In this document: piece after piece, positions 29,501 to 38,095 of the stretch
Layout: each line of letters starts with the position of its first letter
Position numbering within the stretch: position 1 is the stretch's first letter
DNA from: Ignavibacteria bacterium
GTDB taxonomy: Bacteria > Bacteroidota > Ignavibacteria > Kapaibacteriales > UBA961
Assembly (NCBI GenBank): GCA_016720145.1
Contig: JADJXV010000007.1
Location: forward strand, 215,924 to 279,923
DNA: 64,000 bases
Reading direction: 5' to 3'
Notes under the pieces: model-generated
Database searches by the model: none
The model's input: the letters and a program-made list of their open reading frames with translations, nothing else
What the model was told of the DNA's origin: nothing
Made by a program: the position numbers and the translations under genes

Positions 29501-30753
29501 ATTCCCCAAAACTTTTAGCAGCACCAGTTGTAAGGTGTATAGGTCAAGGTGATACTTACTTAGATACATTATTAGCTTTAGATTTAGATTTATTCCGAGA
29601 AAAACCATTATGGGATAATTCTTCAAAATATGATCCTATTTTGGAAACAATTAAAATATCGGTAATTTCTCCAGTAGGTACAAATTTAGTAATTGAGCCA
29701 GCTTCAATTACAGGTACGAAGTCTGATACATTACAAAAATTAGTTATCAAATCAAATGGTCCTTTAACAATTAATCCTGCGGACATAAAAGATGGAAAGG
29801 TAACTATAAAAATTCAGATTACGGATGATGAAATAACCAAAATATTAGAATACAAGATAAACGTTTCTGAAGCTACTGACTTTATAGTTCCTATTACAGT
29901 TGCGAATAATGATGTACGTGGAGCATTCCAAGTACTTTATTTTGGAACTGCAAAAAATGCAACTACCGGTGAAAAGACAGGAGAGATTGGTAAATTAGAT
30001 TCTAATTATTGTGAATATGAATTACCACCTGTACCACCAAGAGATGTATTTGATGCTAGATGGACAATTGCATTAACTAATGGTATAATAAGGAATATAT
30101 TCCCACAAGCAGTTCCAAGAGATAATAATGTTGCAATTTATAAAGCAAGATTCCAAGCTGGTTTCATTTCAAATGGTAGTTCATCGGCTTATCCTGTTAC
30201 AATTACATGGGATAGATCAGATGTTCCATCAAGAACAGATAATGCAAAAAATCCTAGTGGTGCATCGTGGTGGATTGCAGATAATACTTCTAACGGTCAG
30301 TTCTTTAAGTATAATATGAATACAGGTATTGGACGTAATTCAGCAACGATTATAGATTATTCAGCGACTGGAACTAAATCTACTATTAGAGTAAATAAAG
30401 ATGATATTGATGGTTTTATCATTACATATGATTTTACTAGTGCAGTAGAAGAGCAACCAGTAGCTGGTATGCCAGTAGCGTTTGAATTAAGTGAAGCAAG
30501 ACCTAATCCTTTTGATAATTCTACTAGCGTTATTGTTGGTGTGCCAACATCGGCTAATGTTAATATTGAAGTATATGACGCTATGGGATCTAAAGTATCT
30601 ACCTTAGCAAATAGATTCTATACTTCAGGTAGATATGAACTAACATGGAACTCAAAATCAGACAATGGTGCTGATTTAACGAGTGGTGTATATTTTGTTA
30701 AAATGACTGCAGGTGCATTCAGTACAACACAAAGATTAATGCTTGTGAAATAA
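23593..30753 (+). CDS. Giant Pmp-like beta-helix surface protein with T9SS sorting domain
   Basis: A 2386-residue secreted protein with a strong Shine-Dalgarno (GGAGG) and signal peptide (LIIAFALCVSSGFAQ). Residues about 300-910 contain at least nine GGA[ILV] motifs (GGALQL, GGALLI, GGALYI, GGAIFH, GGAVYC, GGAVYT, GGALAV, GGAVYS, GGAVAM, GGAIYI) interleaved with F-x-x-N elements (FTNN, FDNN, FLNN, FENN, FANN). This is the repeat pair of chlamydial polymorphic membrane proteins and other beta-helix adhesins. A GNYWG motif near 1019 is common at helix ends. Near 1850-1940 is a putative Ig/cadherin-like domain (PKWLKINSVSGLLYGTPG). The last 80 residues are a T9SS-type C-terminal domain (RPNPFDNST ... 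LTSGVYFVKM). Likely surface-anchored; ligand unknown. Confidence 0.85.
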   Translation: MQRWFRLSTLIIAFALCVSSGFAQQKPRVQVAGRIAPNEVRIFLQDSVYQISGTYTVAGTLIIEPGTEVIFFDNGRLIDSVGGRIIADSRLSAAYNGTSPTSIGLLEYNDMRYFLSSSVVQETNYNEATIQGTLSYPGNFGNPGNYGKYNYIFNVVLDTITKKLENLVSGSSLPSPSSGKIIVSPMRAIMFSSARLWSTDDIIRFQPWRRLYGVTPNIPVSGATRRIVFRGQPINDYSREWGHIIIMPGARAAFFRDVDFKDFRKDTTVDKKYLYDTAGVALAVQSSILQLNDEMNKLTNGAGGALTSFSERTWLLNCTFTNNIARYRAGALQLLQAPRGAGVYPDTTGLNITRQVFQDKNPSLTESNGSTIDQNVISLSELDRSVAEPAVSMSDSRRQLVDDARLAVYHGRIRQLTFDNNRALLSDVDTLRINGNRVVTDTNRVAVLRNSAWNNEAFGGALLISGRDQDENRKIEIGLGVNDSIRTAVGPFGFVSFGSKDFITFTNNYVLNRQSSPYSRGAKGGALYIGKYTSIVLNGSFRNNYSETPYQINSNSEQYSLGGAIFHENTLGRLQLRGSPSLATEFLNNRAGSGGAVYCDGNSDPRPSPIIGGSDVTNPRIRDYGRRMTFENNTAIAHGGAVYTKRNLTVYGAGGFINDLPLAQAYGTGFSVRFANNTAGYSGGALAVHLPSIEPPVPIEQRYIRLVRAEFKDNTVGQLPASSSLEIVKQIQGGGAVYSKNGDLNVIKGVEFSNNRAFNSNGGAVAMVHPRTSSRRFFISDADELMLLPNGTAIGYMSNDSLYDNRRKTAVSADVRSLTRFYNNIAEPNPDARLQGSGTTQMSANSIDIKRFHPGFIRDVLGNGLRENGVGLGGAIYILDSVTPQRRFRADSIFLNRVRIQNNTAYTGSAVYSDNYDLKVVLTRCLVTSNKSTSPVGRTQDVVGGPYVTPDNPASSDLAGATFYGEIIGPIPWTSFNIAANSIYDNDARFIIRLPDAPNSKSVLSGGTGVGFGGVDTLRGNYWGKTEGNISTVIKTSQPVPSPNGGVQETFFIQGNGKTHMRFLRANRSDDTQQGPFEQNGFPGYVYTAIQIGKIPDTLLMAGRIYDFFDKGTDMKTADYSFRRMSPIEDFSVGIPPKLQRYSNATKASNNKYVRRLTRDPFSTDSLNYATGQENILWRQLRRLQTEFAPDYRTGELAHPIGYPLFLEARAKYQGEDIYQNNDDQTTKNTSTFFVINDSTGDYIRINMSQFTDIQTLNNDGVYPKEILRGRVDFVLDSVERTGTSARVRRTYEGLYNFGGTETLLPRLADSAFNEDISAFGGRRYELTMSPALNRRGVLYGNGQAVVYSNRPNMPASLASGLDTIVSYFAGERWNSLPVRPGDYVRVISRTVLWRDGVDTAIDKGLGFRIGTSTPPPVFTGNKIALENPKVSPQYFSSYKNKIYLSEDEKYNKAPNPNIRTRDSIFVISAIDSNLMYDPRWAMDIDSSGNMRSDTLFKRYNQLELSWYPLYVGQFGDTIRDIFPNKLTALRRWIKADTIWPTRGTTTRTSNPVYFGARGVIELKGTPSNPYVVPGGEWMEVVAKNYAPTVRTVDALKGIALNPADSLFIADTLSKFIYLYPSYFHAQRYDDTLLSAPRNARFLNQDTLNYGSSDSSVYRFMIFVTDSFPVFSRIERSSANCQLGTQSLLVASVTDKLRFYVDFNTDDEREDSIAANNEGWDFKYGKTSYAFLSKSIRTTPHDTAIDELYQLKPNWMADQYMYVEGSDTSRDVFANDFTTKGVVNIRIPRTQALGLLKPGSVADQANGALNTDTIITMVANDGHTGISYLTKKVFVNISPTITTTTLDRAKEDVDYNIDLLNRPRKITYSDPNFGQAQTFRLLYSTDPDTTIAKDPCFSEAGVWDVRDIKKTPKWLKINSVSGLLYGTPGVKDAPHTEALGNADTVTVVLTDAGGLTDVKVLILNTDSTNHSPKLLAAPVVRCIGQGDTYLDTLLALDLDLFREKPLWDNSSKYDPILETIKISVISPVGTNLVIEPASITGTKSDTLQKLVIKSNGPLTINPADIKDGKVTIKIQITDDEITKILEYKINVSEATDFIVPITVANNDVRGAFQVLYFGTAKNATTGEKTGEIGKLDSNYCEYELPPVPPRDVFDARWTIALTNGIIRNIFPQAVPRDNNVAIYKARFQAGFISNGSSSAYPVTITWDRSDVPSRTDNAKNPSGASWWIADNTSNGQFFKYNMNTGIGRNSATIIDYSATGTKSTIRVNKDDIDGFIITYDFTSAVEEQPVAGMPVAFELSEARPNPFDNSTSVIVGVPTSANVNIEVYDAMGSKVSTLANRFYTSGRYELTWNSKSDNGADLTSGVYFVKMTAGAFSTTQRLMLVK

Positions 30754-30760
30754 CATATTA

Positions 30761-30789
30761 ATGGTCGACTATCCAAAGTAGTCGACCAT
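30761..30789 (+). terminator. Perfect hairpin after the giant surface gene
   Basis: ATGGTCGACTA (30761-30771) and TAGTCGACCAT (30779-30789) are exact inverted repeats with a 7-base loop. Only TTTAT follows, so this is a weak intrinsic terminator or an RNA-stabilising hairpin between two cluster genes. Confidence 0.6.
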
Positions 30790-30840
30790 TTATAAACCAA
30801 CGTGAAAAATTATTTTAGAACAAAAACATCAGGAGTCTCT

Positions 30841-33642
30841 ATGAATTATAGAAATATATTTTCAGCGTTGATAGCATTTACAATTTTAGTTGTGCTTTCA
30901 TCGCCGCAATTGGAAGCGCAAAGAATTTATGATGAATTCGATGCGCCAGTAATAAACTCAGGTAAACTATATATGGATTATAGTACTTCACCTGTTTCAT
31001 TCTCTGATAGATATATCGGACCATCATTGGTGAACAATTCACCATATTTAGAAAATACGAATTCTTCCAGGGTTATAATACCAGTAACTGCAGCTGATTA
31101 TGATGCAGGGATGTTTCCTGTAGTATTGCCATTTACTATACAGTATAATGGTACTACTTATCCTGCTAATTCTAGTTTATGGGTTTCGGTTAATGGATTT
31201 GTTCAAGTAGGATCTGTATCAAATCCTTATCCATCATACTCAGGAAATAATTCTGCTGATATGTTTTCTGCCAACACTTCATTACCTGCAAATATCATAG
31301 CTCCATATTGGGGAAATCACAGTTATCAAACATCTGTTGTTGGAAAAGAATCTGAATTATCTTGGCAAGTTTATGATGCTTTACCAAAAAGAAGAATAGT
31401 AATTCAATGGAAAAACCTAAGTGTTAATATAAAAGGTATACCAAGTGATTTGACTAGTTTAGCAAATTTCCAATTAATACTTTGGGAAAGACAAGTTCCA
31501 ACATCATTTGATGCTTTACCAGGTTCGGTTAACACGCAAAATGATATTGATTTCTCCTATGGAAATTTTGGAGGTAATGGATCAGTAGACCCTAGTTACT
31601 ATAATGGAGCAAGTGTTGGACTTAAAGGTTCTAATGGTATATATTTGAATGGGTTAACATATAATAACCCTGCTTTAGCCAAAACATCAACTATACAAAC
31701 TTCATTTTGGACTCCATCGGGTTCTACATCATCTAAAATTAGATTTGAAACTTATCAAAGAAGTTTAGCAATAAATCCAAGATATTTTGAATCGAAGTTG
31801 GTTCCATTTGTTGGAGTACCGCCATTAAGAACTGATAGAGATGACGGTTATTATCGTGTTGATTTAAGTGCTTTGAATTTTAATTTTAACTTTCAAGGAT
31901 TAAAACAACCTAGTTTATGGATAAATGTTAATGGATTTGTTTCATTCCAAAGTCCTGATCAATCATCTATAGCTAATGATCAAGCTACAGGAATGTTTAC
32001 TTACAGCTCATCATATCCTAATAATGTTGTTGCACCTTTCTGGGGTGATCATTATTTAAGAAATCCAGGAGAACTAGCTGTGCCTTCTGCAAACGGTCAA
32101 TATTTGGCATCAGAGATATCCTATATAGTATTAGGATCATATCCAACGAGAAGATTAGTTGTACAATGGAAAAATCTTAATATAATGGACGAAACACTTC
32201 CTTCTAGTACAGGTAATTTCCAAGCAATATTTTATGAAGGAGTGGATGACAGATATCCTGATAATTTTGCTGGTGGTATTGAATTTGCATATGGTGATGT
32301 TGGAAATAATCCAGGAACTACATTAACTACAGTATCTTATAAAAATGCATCAGTAGGTTTAAAAGGTTCTGCGAATGGATTGTCTACTACAAAAAGTGAC
32401 TTTATAAATGGGTTAACCTATGATAATATAGCAATATCGTTTACTAGTGAACAATTAACACAAGGTTGGAGACCTTCCGGTGGAAGCAATAGTGGAGAAG
32501 GTAGAAGAATATTCTTTAGATCAATTCCACGATTCTTAACTCCAAATTGGGGTGATGGAGATGCTGACTTATCTCAGATAAGAACTAGAAAACATGCCGG
32601 TATGATTCAAAATAGATTTGTAACTGTAAATGATGCACGTCTTGTTTTAAGATGGTTGGTACAAGATAAATCATTATCAGATAGTCTAAGAAAAGATACT
32701 CTTAGATTAGGTAATAATTATCATGCTGATGTTAATCATAACGGTAGATATTATTATTCCTCAAGGACTTATGATAATCTTAAAGATACTATTCAATATA
32801 AAAGAACTATAGATGTTGATACATTCGGAGTTAGAGTTCGAAGAGATTCTGCTGAAAGTTTAGCAGGATTACCACCTGACGCTGGTCCATTACGTCTAAT
32901 ATACTATGAAGCTAATGGTCAAGATGCTGCATGGATTTTACGATATATTGCCGGTGGCATTTCTTCATTACCTTGGATAATTGATACATTAACAGTTAAA
33001 GGAAAAGCAACTATCGAGCAAAAATATGCAGATAATATTGATTTTAATAGTGTTTGCAAAATATCAGATAATACATATAAAATACCTATGTATATCAACG
33101 GTATATCAAACCAACCTTTAAGTATAGATTTTGATGTTGATGGAACAATATTAGATGTACAACCTGTACAAAGCCAAGATAATCAAATTATATCAAGCTT
33201 TAATGATAATAAAGTTGTTATTGCTGCTAATGGTAAATTTGATCAATCAACACCGATTGCATATTTGATAATCAAGACTGACAATGACAAAATTCAAACT
33301 TCAAAAATTGAATTTAATGAAAATATTAGATCCCCTAAATCAATGATTTTAGAAAACTCAGATCTATTAACTTCTGTTATCAATGTAGCTCCTAATCCAT
33401 TAATTAATTCAGCAAGTATTGTATTGAATCTTCCAAGTTCTGGTCAATACACAGTTCAAATTAGTGACTTGTTGGGTAATACTATAAAATCTTATCCAAA
33501 AAGTAATTTTAATAAAGGATTGCAATCTATTGAATTTCAAGCTGTAGACGAGAATAATAATGTTTTACCTACGGGACTATATATTGTTAAAATTGTAGGT
33601 GAAGATATATCAGCAGTATCTAAATTCCAAATCATTCGCTAA
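30841..33642 (+). CDS. Secreted protein: duplicated nidogen-like domains, dockerin-like module, T9SS domain
   Basis: The start is placed at ATG 30841, which has an AGGAG site and a signal peptide (IFSALIAFTILVVLSSPQLEAQ); a GTG at 30802 in the same frame has no such site. The protein is 933 residues. Two related units occur at about 90-230 and 340-490. Each has a SLWVSVNGFVQ / SLWINVNGFVS strand and an NIIAPYWGNH / NVVAPFWGDH motif, the pattern of nidogen-type extracellular domains. Residues about 565-720 hold two dockerin-like half-motifs, VTVNDARLVLRWLV and ADVNHNGRY ... NGQDAAWILRYIAG. The C-terminal 80 residues are a T9SS-type sorting domain ending in KFQIIR. It belongs to the surface cluster, and the next start codon follows immediately. 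Confidence 0.8.
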   Translation: MNYRNIFSALIAFTILVVLSSPQLEAQRIYDEFDAPVINSGKLYMDYSTSPVSFSDRYIGPSLVNNSPYLENTNSSRVIIPVTAADYDAGMFPVVLPFTIQYNGTTYPANSSLWVSVNGFVQVGSVSNPYPSYSGNNSADMFSANTSLPANIIAPYWGNHSYQTSVVGKESELSWQVYDALPKRRIVIQWKNLSVNIKGIPSDLTSLANFQLILWERQVPTSFDALPGSVNTQNDIDFSYGNFGGNGSVDPSYYNGASVGLKGSNGIYLNGLTYNNPALAKTSTIQTSFWTPSGSTSSKIRFETYQRSLAINPRYFESKLVPFVGVPPLRTDRDDGYYRVDLSALNFNFNFQGLKQPSLWINVNGFVSFQSPDQSSIANDQATGMFTYSSSYPNNVVAPFWGDHYLRNPGELAVPSANGQYLASEISYIVLGSYPTRRLVVQWKNLNIMDETLPSSTGNFQAIFYEGVDDRYPDNFAGGIEFAYGDVGNNPGTTLTTVSYKNASVGLKGSANGLSTTKSDFINGLTYDNIAISFTSEQLTQGWRPSGGSNSGEGRRIFFRSIPRFLTPNWGDGDADLSQIRTRKHAGMIQNRFVTVNDARLVLRWLVQDKSLSDSLRKDTLRLGNNYHADVNHNGRYYYSSRTYDNLKDTIQYKRTIDVDTFGVRVRRDSAESLAGLPPDAGPLRLIYYEANGQDAAWILRYIAGGISSLPWIIDTLTVKGKATIEQKYADNIDFNSVCKISDNTYKIPMYINGISNQPLSIDFDVDGTILDVQPVQSQDNQIISSFNDNKVVIAANGKFDQSTPIAYLIIKTDNDKIQTSKIEFNENIRSPKSMILENSDLLTSVINVAPNPLINSASIVLNLPSSGQYTVQISDLLGNTIKSYPKSNFNKGLQSIEFQAVDENNNVLPTGLYIVKIVGEDISAVSKFQIIR

Positions 33643-34869
33643 GTGTATAAATATATACGATTTCTACCCTACACTCTACTGCTGAGTATATTATATCTCA
33701 GCAGTGGAGAGTGGAAATTATTAGCACAATCGCCAATAAATGTAGAAATTAAAACTCTTTCAAGTATAGATGTATGCGGAAGTAAACAATTCCAAATATA
33801 TATACAAACTAATGAGATTTATGCAAGCGATAGTATAGTTGGATATGATTTATTTATAGGTTATAATGCCGAAAAGATACAATTCGATCAACTGTTGGCT
33901 GCAAATACAATATCTAGTCAATTACAAAATGCAGGATCGGATGCAAGCCTTTCAATAAATAAATTAGTTTTAGGTGAGATATGGATCTCTGGTGCTTTTT
34001 TAGGGGACGGCAAATTTCTCAAGGGCAAGCATCCACTAATAGCTATAGCCGGAAAATACTTAAAAAATTGTAGTGATACTAATTTAATTACGATATTACA
34101 ATTTAGCCCTGCTTATTACAATTTTAAAGATCCTCCTGAAATAAAAACACAAAATTTAGTATTAAATGCAGAAGTAGCTGAGAGTGGTCGTATAGCCGGT
34201 GTTAAAGTAGAAGAGGATACTATTTCAGTACCTTACCTCGATAATCTAGGAATATTACCTATATATTTTCAAAATGATGATATATCACGTACTAAATATA
34301 TTGAATGTATTATTAAGTTTACTAAAAAAGATCTCATAAAATTGAATAAAATTGAATCAGTTCAATCCAATTTAAAAATTGATTCGATGTTTGTTGGTTC
34401 AGATAGTGTTAGGTTAAACATTTCATACCATGGCATTATAGATAAACTTAAGCCTGGATTGAAAATTGAGTTTGAAAGATCAATTAAAGAGACTATTAAT
34501 ATTCAAGCATATATTCAGATGAAAATTATATCTGAATGTATATGTATTAACAAAGTATTGAATGATAGTGTTCGTATTATACTTCATCATCCACCGGTGA
34601 GTGTACCAGAAGAAAACATTGATATTGTGAATGATAAATCAGTAATTAACTATAAATTAACTAATGATAATATCACAATAAATGCTAATGAAGGATATAT
34701 ATCTCACGTTTCAATGTACAATACCATAGGACAGAAACTTGAAAATATAGAAAATTTACATACTTCAATTGAAATCCCTACAAGTAATTTATCAGGTATA
34801 TACTTAATTGAAATATTAGTAAGTTATAAAAGCAGAATTAAAAAAATGTTAATCAAATATATTAAATAA
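33643..34869 (+). CDS. Secreted protein with cohesin-like region and T9SS domain
   Basis: A 408-residue protein. A GTG at 33643 directly follows the stop of the previous gene, so the two are translationally linked. A signal peptide ends near LLAQS. Residues about 30-170 resemble a cohesin-type beta sandwich: VCGSKQFQIYIQTN, then DSIVGYDLFIGYNAEKIQFDQLL, where a hydrophobic strand and an Asp/Tyr turn precede the KI-x-F strand. The assignment is by pattern only. The C-terminus (MYNTIGQKLENI ... SNLSGIYLIEILVSYKS) is a T9SS-type domain. The gene upstream carries dockerin-like motifs, which makes a binding pair worth testing. Confidence 0.65.
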   Translation: MYKYIRFLPYTLLLSILYLSSGEWKLLAQSPINVEIKTLSSIDVCGSKQFQIYIQTNEIYASDSIVGYDLFIGYNAEKIQFDQLLAANTISSQLQNAGSDASLSINKLVLGEIWISGAFLGDGKFLKGKHPLIAIAGKYLKNCSDTNLITILQFSPAYYNFKDPPEIKTQNLVLNAEVAESGRIAGVKVEEDTISVPYLDNLGILPIYFQNDDISRTKYIECIIKFTKKDLIKLNKIESVQSNLKIDSMFVGSDSVRLNISYHGIIDKLKPGLKIEFERSIKETINIQAYIQMKIISECICINKVLNDSVRIILHHPPVSVPEENIDIVNDKSVINYKLTNDNITINANEGYISHVSMYNTIGQKLENIENLHTSIEIPTSNLSGIYLIEILVSYKSRIKKMLIKYIK

Positions 34870-34896
34870 TCTTCTTACTATTCAGAGGAGAGCAAT

Positions 34897-37800
34897 ATGC
34901 AAAAGTGGTTTTTACAACGGAAGAACATATTATTTACAATATTGTTCGCAATGACGATAGTAATATCGCCTTCAAGTCAGATGTATGGTCAATTACAAAA
35001 AGCAGATTTACCAAGATTATCTCTAACCGGTACAAATAACGGTTATTTAGATAATTTGTATTCTGACGGCCGTATTTGGCTAGGTTATTCTGATATAAAG
35101 GAACGTGAAGTCATCGTTCCTGTATATATCCAGAATTTATGGGCAGAAACAGAATTAGTAGCAGATAAGCGCTACGGTGGATTTCCTATTTATAATTTCT
35201 CTTTTATTGTACTGTATGATGGTCGTGTGATGCAATCTTCTGGGGTACAAGTTTTAGGTCCTAAAATAGGTGATCCTGAAGCTCTCGCAAAAGGATTTAC
35301 TTTTGAATGGGATGATATTGCTGACGATAAAAGATTTAGAGTTTACCTTACCGGTGCTCAAGATGCTGAAACTAAGTACGGCAGAAGACTTATGGTGACA
35401 GGTATTTCTACAAGAAGATTACCTTTAACTGATCCTTCCGGAACTTACTCACCGCTATTGTACTTAAAGTTTAGAGTTACTTTAACGAAGTCTCAACTTA
35501 TAAATCAATCTACTACATTTAGTGGATCAGATAAGACTCCTTTATATATCACAAATGATTCTCTTAGATATGGAGATGCAGATAGAGATTTCAGAGTTGG
35601 AATTGATGATCCATTTCCTAAAATCTCTCAAGGTGATGCTACAAATCCTTATGGAAATAAATTTTACAGAGTTCAAAACAATCCTACAATTGGATTAGCC
35701 GGTATAACGGTTACTTCAGATGTCTATCCTGATTATCCAAGCAGACCAGGTATTATTTGGGTGAATGTTGGAGAAAATCCATCTATTGGATTTAGAGATG
35801 TAATTGGTGGTACTAATAACGAAGTAAAGCAAGATGACAATACTCCTGATGGTTCATTATGGGAAGTTGTCAGAACTATAGTGGTTGACTCAGCGTCAAA
35901 TACAGGGAGATACGGAACTCGAGATATTCAACTTATAAATTTAACTTCAAGAAGTAGACTAACTAATGTGTTAGCTCAATCCAGTGAGCCTTGGTTATAT
36001 TTTAGAAGCTTACCAAATGGATACAACCCTATAAGAGTTCTAACGAGAGAAGGTAATGTAGATTATATTGATAACGGTATAAATGGACCAGTGCCTCCAA
36101 ACCTAAAAGATGCAAGAAATAATATTAAAGATGCACAACAACCAATTGGGTTGAGAATTACTTGTAACTCAGATGAATTAAGAAAAAATGGTGAATATGC
36201 CGGAGTTTATACAGGTTATATAACATTTACATCGTATTCAGCAGTAATATCACCAGTTAGATTAAAAGTTGTCTTTATATTTTTCCGTAATCCACTAGAA
36301 CCATACTCAAATCCATCTCAAGGTAGAGATTGGGGTATCAGAATTAACGTTAAGAATTCTAAAGGTATTTCTGGTGAAACTAATGATCTAGTATTTGGTA
36401 CAGGACACAGAGCGACAGATGGTCCGGATAGTCTTTTTGGAGAAGACTTTTATAGAAATTCTCCTGTAGGATTTTATGCACGATGGTTTAACACAAATTT
36501 ACGAGATATAAATGGTAATGAAATTGCACCTTTCGGATTTAGTGAAATACCAATTGAATCAGAAGGTGTAGTAGGTACACGTTCAGTATCAAGAGATATA
36601 AGGGATAATGCAACTGATACAACAATATCATTTCTCTGTAGATTTAATGCAGATAATGCATCTAATTATCCAATTGTTGTAAGCTGGGATACACAGGATT
36701 TTCCTCAAGGGGCGCAACTCTTTATGAGAGATACAATTAATGGTACTGTAGGACCAAAGTTTAGCGTTGATATGAGAAATGCTACCGGTGGTGGAAGCCC
36801 AACAAGCCAATATTACACGATTCGTGATGCTCGTATTACATCGTTTATTATAGAATATACTCTTCCAAAAGTAGTTTCATTCCCTGTTATCAACTCTGGT
36901 TGGAATTTACTTTCATTACCTGTTAAACCTTCGAACTCAAGCTATACTGTAGTATATCCAAATTCAGAAGGTGGACAACCGTTTAGATTCTATGCTAACT
37001 CATATCAAAATCAAGAGTTTCTTGAAGTAGGGTACGGATATTTTGTTCGCTACGGTAAAGTAATTGATACAAAAATAGCAGGAACTAGAATATCAAATAT
37101 TAATGCAAATATCAATCCAGTATTACTAACTAAAGGCTGGAATACAATCGGAAGCTTAAGTACAGTCGTTAATGTAACGGATATAAATTTTGATCCTGTA
37201 GGACAATTAATACCAACTACAAAACCTTCAACTGTATGGGGTTATCAAACTGATAGAGGCTATAATGAAGTATCTGAAATTCAGCCTGGTCTCGGATATT
37301 GGTTAAAAGTAGATGAAAAAGGGTACTTGAAAATGAAAGCTACCGGTATTAAGTATAATCAAAGCGAAATTGATGTAGAAAAGCAAAATGTAATTAATTC
37401 AAGTGATAAATTAAATGTCGTTGATAATGGTCAGCATCAAGCTGAACTTTATCTAGCAAATAATGACGCAAATGTGTCACAATTTGAATTACCTCCGACA
37501 CCACCTTATGAAATGTTTGATGTTCGATTTGGAAATGATGCAAAAGCTGAAAATTCAAATGTTGCTAAAGTTCGTTTCCAAGGTGTACAATATCCTGTAG
37601 CTATAACAGTTCAAAATCCAACATCAAACTATACAGTGATAGATTTAAATACAGGTAAATCACTTGGTGTAATTAATAGCCAAAACACAACTGTTACAAT
37701 AACAAATACAGAAATTCAATCTGTTAAATTATTGAAAACAGAAATGCCTGTAACAGGTTATTCAATCGAAACTATTCCAAATCCTGCTAATGGATTAACT

Positions 37801-38013
37801 AATGTAAAATATGCTGTTCCTCAAAACAGCTTCGTAACGCTAAAAGTATATAACATGCTTGGAGTTGAAGTTGCAACATTGGTTCAAGAATTCAAAAACG
37901 CAGGTGGATATGAAGTACCATTTACTACATCAAGTTTACCAAGTGGTCAATACACAGTAAGAGTTGTAGCAGGTGAGTTTACCGTAAATTCAGTTTTATC
38001 GGTTGTTCGATAA
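34897..38013 (+). CDS. Large secreted T9SS-substrate protein
   Basis: A 1038-residue protein with a GAGGAG ribosome site and a signal peptide (ILFTILFAMTIVISPSSQ). No enzyme domain is recognised. Residues about 480-530 carry the motif FGTGHRATDGPDSLFGEDF. At about 870 comes FELPPTPPYEMFDVRFG; these two elements are combined in one domain in other proteins of the cluster. Near 665 WNLLSLPVKPSNSSY and a later KGWNTIGSLS are the paired strands of a beta-sandwich common in FCB secreted proteins. It ends with a T9SS-type domain (IPNPANGLTNVKYAVP ... SSLPSGQYTVRVVAG). Its own terminator follows. Confidence 0.8.
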   Translation: MQKWFLQRKNILFTILFAMTIVISPSSQMYGQLQKADLPRLSLTGTNNGYLDNLYSDGRIWLGYSDIKEREVIVPVYIQNLWAETELVADKRYGGFPIYNFSFIVLYDGRVMQSSGVQVLGPKIGDPEALAKGFTFEWDDIADDKRFRVYLTGAQDAETKYGRRLMVTGISTRRLPLTDPSGTYSPLLYLKFRVTLTKSQLINQSTTFSGSDKTPLYITNDSLRYGDADRDFRVGIDDPFPKISQGDATNPYGNKFYRVQNNPTIGLAGITVTSDVYPDYPSRPGIIWVNVGENPSIGFRDVIGGTNNEVKQDDNTPDGSLWEVVRTIVVDSASNTGRYGTRDIQLINLTSRSRLTNVLAQSSEPWLYFRSLPNGYNPIRVLTREGNVDYIDNGINGPVPPNLKDARNNIKDAQQPIGLRITCNSDELRKNGEYAGVYTGYITFTSYSAVISPVRLKVVFIFFRNPLEPYSNPSQGRDWGIRINVKNSKGISGETNDLVFGTGHRATDGPDSLFGEDFYRNSPVGFYARWFNTNLRDINGNEIAPFGFSEIPIESEGVVGTRSVSRDIRDNATDTTISFLCRFNADNASNYPIVVSWDTQDFPQGAQLFMRDTINGTVGPKFSVDMRNATGGGSPTSQYYTIRDARITSFIIEYTLPKVVSFPVINSGWNLLSLPVKPSNSSYTVVYPNSEGGQPFRFYANSYQNQEFLEVGYGYFVRYGKVIDTKIAGTRISNINANINPVLLTKGWNTIGSLSTVVNVTDINFDPVGQLIPTTKPSTVWGYQTDRGYNEVSEIQPGLGYWLKVDEKGYLKMKATGIKYNQSEIDVEKQNVINSSDKLNVVDNGQHQAELYLANNDANVSQFELPPTPPYEMFDVRFGNDAKAENSNVAKVRFQGVQYPVAITVQNPTSNYTVIDLNTGKSLGVINSQNTTVTITNTEIQSVKLLKTEMPVTGYSIETIPNPANGLTNVKYAVPQNSFVTLKVYNMLGVEVATLVQEFKNAGGYEVPFTTSSLPSGQYTVRVVAGEFTVNSVLSVVR

Positions 38014-38043
38014 ATAGTAGAATTTCGGGTAACATAATTTAAA

Positions 38044-38075
38044 GGGCAACAGAGTTAACTCCGTTGCCCTTTTTT
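38044..38075 (+). terminator. Rho-independent terminator
   Basis: GGGCAAC and GTTGCCC close an inner GAGTTAACTC palindrome, and six T residues follow at 38070-38075. This is a strong intrinsic terminator after the 1038-residue protein gene. Confidence 0.9.
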
Positions 38076-38095
38076 AATAACTAAATAATAGCAAA

